NCBI GenBank assembly: GCA_023411815.1
Contig: JAEYOJ010000035.1
Span: 1 to 9,588 of the forward strand
DNA: 9,588 bases
Direction of reading: 5' to 3'
Source of the DNA: Pseudomonadota bacterium
GTDB lineage: Bacteria; Desulfobacterota; Desulfovibrionia; Desulfovibrionales; Desulfovibrionaceae
A program made the position numbers and the translations under genes. Below, piece by piece: positions 6,482-9,588 of the stretch. The notes beneath the pieces are model-generated. The model was not told the origin of the DNA. It saw nothing but the letters and a program-made list of their open reading frames with translations, and did no database searches. Numbering within the stretch: the stretch's first letter is position 1; each line of letters starts with the position of its first letter.

Positions 6482-6655
6482 CACCATTCCGAGCGATTGC
6501 TGCTCACCCAGCGGGCCATCCTGGCCCATACGGCCCGTTTGCCAACTGGCTGCCAGCCCTTCGTTATAACTTTAGCCACTCAGCAACAATCCAATAAAAC
6601 AACCGCCAATACAAACAAAATTAATTTACTACTTCTTCTCTGATTGCAGACAAAC

Positions 6656-6686
6656 TTGACTAACGCCTTACTTTTGGCACTATTAC
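6656..6686 (+). promoter_or_regulatory. Possible promoter of the Rap1a-like gene cluster
   Basis: TTGACT (6656-6661) and TATTAC (6681-6686) are separated by 19 bases (18 if CTATTA is used). They are preceded by an A/T-rich stretch around 6590-6635 that could act as an UP element. The -35 is good, but the spacing is long. The start codon at 6728 lies about 40 bases downstream, a normal leader length. Confidence 0.35.
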
Positions 6687-6727
6687 ATTGTGTTCTTTGC
6701 TCATCACGTCAGCAAGGAGGGCAATGC

Positions 6728-7111
6728 ATGATTTACTGGAAACCTACAGTCTTGCTTGTTGTGCTTCTGGCGATAACAACTCAACCAGCGAACGCGGTAA
6801 CGGAAGAAGACTTCCTTGTAAGGTCAACGAGAGAACTGCTCAACCTCTGCACTGTATCGGAGCAGGAAGATCTCAAGGAAGAAGCCATCCATTTCTGCCA
6901 CGGTTATCTTGTGGGAGCATATCACTACCTGAGAGCTTCCACTGCGGGCCCTAACGCGGAGCCCTTGGTCTGCCTGCCGGAGCCTCCTCCTACCCGGGAA
7001 GCGGCGATTTCCATGTTCATCGAATGGGCCAAGGCGCATCCCCAGTACATGGATGAGCTGCCCGTCGAAACGGAGGTCAGATTCCTCACGGAGACATGGC
7101 CATGCAAATAA
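6728..7111 (+). CDS. Rap1a/Tai-like periplasmic immunity-family protein
   Basis: A 127-residue exported protein. The signal peptide MIYWKPTVLLVVLLAITTQP ends at ANA-VT (residue 23). The mature part follows the Rap1a/Tai pattern: LLNLC (C41), HFCHGYLVGAY (C57), VCLPEPPPTRE (C82), an amphipathic helix ending in HPQYMDELP, and the closing TETWPC (C126). The four cysteines are suited to two disulfides. Characterised members (Rap1a of Serratia, Tai4) neutralise type VI secretion amidase toxins in the periplasm, but many genomic members have no known toxin partner. No effector is visible here. The ATG at 6728 is chosen because AGGAGG (6715-6720) lies seven bases upstream; a frame extending to 6644 has no such site. 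The gene overlaps the next one. Its codons are less GC-rich than its neighbours', and it follows an AT-rich leader, which may reflect horizontal acquisition. Confidence 0.8.
   Translation: MIYWKPTVLLVVLLAITTQPANAVTEEDFLVRSTRELLNLCTVSEQEDLKEEAIHFCHGYLVGAYHYLRASTAGPNAEPLVCLPEPPPTREAAISMFIEWAKAHPQYMDELPVETEVRFLTETWPCK
7090..7093 (+). promoter_or_regulatory. Ribosome-binding site deciding the start of the glycine-zipper lipoprotein
   Basis: GGAG ends eight bases before ATG 7102 but only two bases before ATG 7096, so 7102 is the better start. The site lies inside the Rap1a-like gene, consistent with translational coupling. Confidence 0.5.
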
Positions 7112-7410
7112 AGACACAGACTACAACACCCGTATTGCCCAGTTTGCGACTGGTGACGATGCTCCTGGCCGTCCTTCTTGTCTTGGGCGGGTGCGCCGGG
7201 ATGTCCGAAACGGAACAGCGGACCGTGACCGGCGGAGCAGCGGGCGCGGCCGGCGGAGCGCTGGTTGGCGCCATAGCCGGCAATGCGGCCATGGGCGCGG
7301 CCATCGGCGGCGCGACGGGCCTCGCGGGCGGTTATCTTTACGGCAAGCACAAGGAGAGCGAGAAAAAGGCCTACGAGGAGGGGTATAACGCAGGGAAGGC
7401 CGGCCAGTAA
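7102..7410 (+). CDS. Glycine-zipper lipoprotein
   Basis: A 102-residue lipoprotein. A hydrophobic signal ends in the lipobox LGGC with C31 as the predicted lipidated cysteine. A glycine-zipper segment follows (about residues 43-81: GGAAGAAGGALVGAIAGNAA, then GAAIGGATGLAGGYLYG), and the protein closes with a charged helical tail, KHKESEKKAYEEGYNAGKAG. Small glycine-zipper lipoproteins of this kind are widespread in Gram-negative envelopes, and their functions are mostly unknown. The segment could form a two-helix membrane hairpin or an oligomer. The gene overlaps the Rap1a-like gene by ten bases (ATG inside its last codons), so the two are probably translationally coupled. The channel gene starts about 40 bases downstream. 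An in-frame ATG at 7096 would add two residues. Confidence 0.85.
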   Translation: MQIKTQTTTPVLPSLRLVTMLLAVLLVLGGCAGMSETEQRTVTGGAAGAAGGALVGAIAGNAAMGAAIGGATGLAGGYLYGKHKESEKKAYEEGYNAGKAGQ

Positions 7411-7453
7411 GACAGGCGGGAACGCCATGGCTAGCGCCCGATGGAGCATCGGC

Positions 7454-7603
7454 ATGAAGCCCAAGGGGCCGCCGCTCATAACCGGGTTCCTGCTGATACT
7501 GAGCCTCTTCCTGGCGGAAAACGCCGTCACTGCGAGCTTGTTGCAGAGCTTGCCACAGGTGCAAGCCGCGCAGTCCGCCCCTCCGACCGTCGCCGCGCGA
7601 TAG
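7454..7603 (+). pseudogene. N-terminal fragment of the MscS-type channel, ended by an in-frame TAG
   Basis: ATG 7454 has GGAG (7443-7446) seven bases upstream; ATG 7427 in the same frame is an alternative. The 49-residue product begins with a signal peptide (MKPKGPPLITGFLLILSLFL, then AENAVTA) and continues to VAAR before TAG at 7601-7603. The same frame then resumes without another stop to the end of the window, and its first residues (EEAAARETAPEEKFELSLEQ) read like an ordinary periplasmic helical region. The simplest explanation is a single C-to-T change of a CAG glutamine codon. A sequencing error, or readthrough by a suppressor tRNA, would also explain it. If the stop is real, this fragment is not functional by itself. 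Confidence 0.6.
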
Positions 7604-7768
7604 GAAGAGGCTGCGGCACGGGAAACAGCTCCGGAGGAGAAGTTCGAACTCAGCCTGGAGCAACTTGTAATCAGGCTGGTTTCGGAAGCTGAACAGGCCG
7701 CCCAGACCTTGACCCGGCGATTTGATTTTGCCCTGTCCGGCTTGCCGGGAGCAAGGCAGGAAATCTCC

Positions 7769-9588
7769 ATGGCCCTGGAGCGCATGGCGGGAGGTGCTGG
7801 GGTCGGCCGTCTGCTCGCAGCCATGGGCCTGGCGTGCGTGCCCTTTCTTCTCGGCCTTGCGGCGGAGCTGGCCTATGCCCGCCGGCTCGGATCCGTGACG
7901 AAGTGGCTGGCCGGTCCCGCCAACGTAACCTTGTTCGCCCTGCCGAGACTGCTCGGCCTCGGCGTCCTGCACCTAAGCCGCATCCTCGTGTTCATCCTCG
8001 CCGCCTTGGCCATGGTCGTCCTCATCCTGCCAGACGGAGGAGTCTCCCGACAACTCGCCCTGTTCTTCGCACTCCCTGTGTTCCGGCTGCGCATCATTCT
8101 CCTTGCCGCGTGGCTCCTGCTCATGCCCTCCAGGCCAAGCCTCAGACCCTTGCCCTGCTCCCAGCCCTTTGCCCGGCACCTGTACCTATGGGTCTCGGCC
8201 TTCTTCGTCGTGACGGTCTTCGCCTATAATTTCATCCGCCTGCTGCGCGTGCATGGTTTGAGCGAACAGCTCCACCTGCTGCTTACGATAGCCGAGATAT
8301 GCCTTTCGCTGAGCATTCTCTTGGTCCTTGTCTGGACCTCTCCGCGCCCGACCGCATCCGGCGCGGCCGGAGGTACTGAAGCATCAAACCTTCCGGCCGC
8401 CGGGGCAAGCAGGGTACGCGACTGGCGCCTGCTGGGCACGACCTTCCTGGGCTTTATGCTCCTGGCCTACATCGCAAGCGTGCTCCTTGGCCGGCATGCG
8501 TTCCGCTGGGACCTGCTTTTGAGCCTTGCCACCATTCCGGCCTTCATCGCGGCGGATACGGCCGTGCGCGCCACCGTTCGGGCGGCGCTGGCGGAAAAGA
8601 CCACCGCGGGGGCCGAGGGGGAGACCCTGATGAGCATTCATGCCACGCACCTCATGAGCGGCTTCCGGGGCCTGCTGGCCGTGGGCTGGGTGTTCCTGCT
8701 GCTGTGGATCTGGGGGCTGCGTCTCTCCTTCGAGGCCACCATATCCAAAATGGTCTTCAGCATCGTGGTGACAGCCGTGCTGGGCTGGCTCATATGGGAA
8801 TGGGTCCGGTCGGCAATTGACCGGCGACTGACGGATGAGGCCCGCGAGGAGGGCGAGGAAACCGAGGACGTGGAGGAAATGGGCACCGGCGGCTCGCGCA
8901 AGACAACGCTCCTGACCTTGGCCCGCAAGTTCATCCTCGCCGTCATTCTCATCTCCACGGCGCTCATCCTGCTTTCGGCCATGGGCCTGGATGTAGGTCC
9001 CCTGCTCGCCGGCGCAGGCATAGTCGGCCTGGCCATCGGCTTCGGAGCCCAGACCCTGGTCAAGGACATCCTCTCCGGGGTTTTCTTCCTGCTGGACGAC
9101 GCCTTTCGTCTGGGGGAATACATCGAGGCCGACTCCAGCAAGGGCACGGTGGTGCACATTTCCGTGCGCTCCCTCAAGCTGCGCCACCCTCGCGGCAAGC
9201 TGCTGACCATTCCCTACGGCTCGCTCGGGGCCATCACCAACTTCAGCCGCGACTGGGCCATCATGAAGCTCGACCTGCGGTTGCCCTTCGACACGGACCT
9301 GGAGAAGGTCCGCAAGGTCCTCAAGAAGCTCGGCCAGAAGCTGGCGGAGGACCCGGAGCTTGGGCCCAAGTTCCTCGCTCCGGTAAAGTCGCAAGGAGTG
9401 CGCGAGATCGACGACTCGGCGATGATCCTGCGCGTCAAGTTCAAGAGCAGGCCGCACGACCAATTCATCCTGCGGCGGGAGGTCTTCAAGCACATCCAAC
9501 ATGAATTCGCCAGGAACGGCATCGAGTTCGCGCCGCGCAAGGTAACCATCCACATTCCCGAGTCCTATCGCGCCTCGGCGGGCAAGGA
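7769..9588 (+). CDS. MscS-family mechanosensitive ion channel (partial at window end)
   Basis: At least 606 residues from ATG 7769, cut by the window edge; the intact ancestral gene would start near 7454 with at least 711 codons. About ten hydrophobic helices precede the MscS pore segment. The pore lies near 8995-9105, with the glycine/alanine-rich LLAGAGIVGLAIGFGAQTLV followed by KDILSGVFFLLDD. After it come the cytoplasmic beta domain (GTVVHISVRSLKLRH ... TIPYGSL) and the alpha/beta domain. This is the layout of the large MscS-like inner-membrane channels that release solutes on hypo-osmotic shock. A strongly acidic loop (EEGEETEDVEE) lies before the last helix preceding the pore. ATG 7769 is the first ATG after the amber codon and has AGGA (7758-7761) seven bases upstream, so reinitiation could give a channel without the signal peptide and periplasmic segment. 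The gene probably belongs to the same transcript as the two preceding ones. Confidence 0.75.
   Translation, partial: MALERMAGGAGVGRLLAAMGLACVPFLLGLAAELAYARRLGSVTKWLAGPANVTLFALPRLLGLGVLHLSRILVFILAALAMVVLILPDGGVSRQLALFFALPVFRLRIILLAAWLLLMPSRPSLRPLPCSQPFARHLYLWVSAFFVVTVFAYNFIRLLRVHGLSEQLHLLLTIAEICLSLSILLVLVWTSPRPTASGAAGGTEASNLPAAGASRVRDWRLLGTTFLGFMLLAYIASVLLGRHAFRWDLLLSLATIPAFIAADTAVRATVRAALAEKTTAGAEGETLMSIHATHLMSGFRGLLAVGWVFLLLWIWGLRLSFEATISKMVFSIVVTAVLGWLIWEWVRSAIDRRLTDEAREEGEETEDVEEMGTGGSRKTTLLTLARKFILAVILISTALILLSAMGLDVGPLLAGAGIVGLAIGFGAQTLVKDILSGVFFLLDDAFRLGEYIEADSSKGTVVHISVRSLKLRHPRGKLLTIPYGSLGAITNFSRDWAIMKLDLRLPFDTDLEKVRKVLKKLGQKLAEDPELGPKFLAPVKSQGVREIDDSAMILRVKFKSRPHDQFILRREVFKHIQHEFARNGIEFAPRKVTIHIPESYRASAGK

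Larger units (their letters stand above)
6173..6727. other. Gene-free 555-base region with hairpins and an AT-rich 3' half
   Basis: No convincing gene or tRNA is seen on either strand. A GTG-started minus-strand reading frame (6220-6579) has no recognisable domain or good start site. The first part is GC-rich like the rest of the window. It contains a small hairpin CTGCC-TTT-GGCAG (6413-6425), the overlapping hairpins at 6428-6481, and GGGCCA-TCC-TGGCCC (6513-6527). From about 6555 to 6710 the composition turns strongly AT-rich. The region may hold a mobile-element remnant, a dispersed intergenic repeat, or the leader and promoter of the downstream Rap1a-like gene. Confidence 0.5.

Noticed and set aside
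6220..6579. Minus-strand frame in the gene-free region (119 codons, GTG start)
   Set aside because: No recognisable motif, unconvincing start and it crosses the hairpins; possibly part of a dispersed repeat but not supported as a gene.
7601..7603. TAG as a pyrrolysine codon in the channel gene
   Set aside because: Pyrrolysine is known mainly in methylamine methyltransferases. There is no supporting machinery in the window, and a simple nonsense change or error is more likely.
8384..9553. Minus-strand open frame (389 codons) opposite the MscS gene
   Set aside because: His/Gln/Gly-rich antisense of a clearly coding membrane channel; no domain recognised.
1..9588. tRNA, rRNA, CRISPR array or phage attachment site
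   Set aside because: No cloverleaf, rRNA-like sequence, regularly spaced repeats or integrase gene was seen on either strand.

Overview
The window is high-GC bacterial DNA. A thioredoxin-fold [2Fe-2S] ferredoxin of the nitrogen-fixation type sits directly behind a NifB-family gene, and one secreted protease carries a GGGGC-type C-terminal sorting tail. Together with the overall gene style this suggests a diazotrophic Desulfovibrio-like sulfate reducer. That taxonomic guess is inference; no rRNA or other marker gene is present.

Left part (1-1652): probable 3' end of a nif-type operon. A NifB-like protein with a C-terminal NifX/NifY-type cofactor-binding domain is followed after 37 bases by the ferredoxin, then by a good rho-independent terminator. 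The NifB-like protein has lost two of the three radical-SAM cysteines and a short segment that normally carries further cluster ligands. It may bind, carry or scaffold a cofactor rather than catalyse NifB chemistry. Upstream lie a 15-base C tract and a perfect palindrome.

Middle part (1653-5353): two convergent genes for exported proteins. On the plus strand is a papain-family (C1) cysteine protease with a signal peptide, complete catalytic residues and a C-terminal sorting tail; a TTG start fits it best. On the minus strand is a secreted right-handed beta-helix protein. The region upstream of the beta-helix gene holds an inverted pair of 10-base sites around a CACGTG palindrome, and a possible promoter. 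Next comes a plus-strand xylose-isomerase-like TIM-barrel protein (5354-6172).

Right part (6173-9588): a 555-base gene-free stretch with overlapping, mutually exclusive hairpins and a sharp turn to AT-rich sequence. It leads into three closely packed plus-strand genes for the cell envelope: a Rap1a/Tai-like periplasmic immunity protein, an overlapping glycine-zipper lipoprotein, and a large MscS-type mechanosensitive channel that runs off the window. The channel frame is broken near its N-terminus by one in-frame TAG, although the coding frame continues cleanly on both sides. Translation may restart at an internal ATG with a ribosome-binding site.

The least ordinary observations are the cysteine-depleted NifB paralogue, the amber-interrupted channel behind an orphan Rap1a-like gene, and the alternative hairpins upstream of that cluster. 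Nothing in the window is a complete, clearly new multi-gene system.
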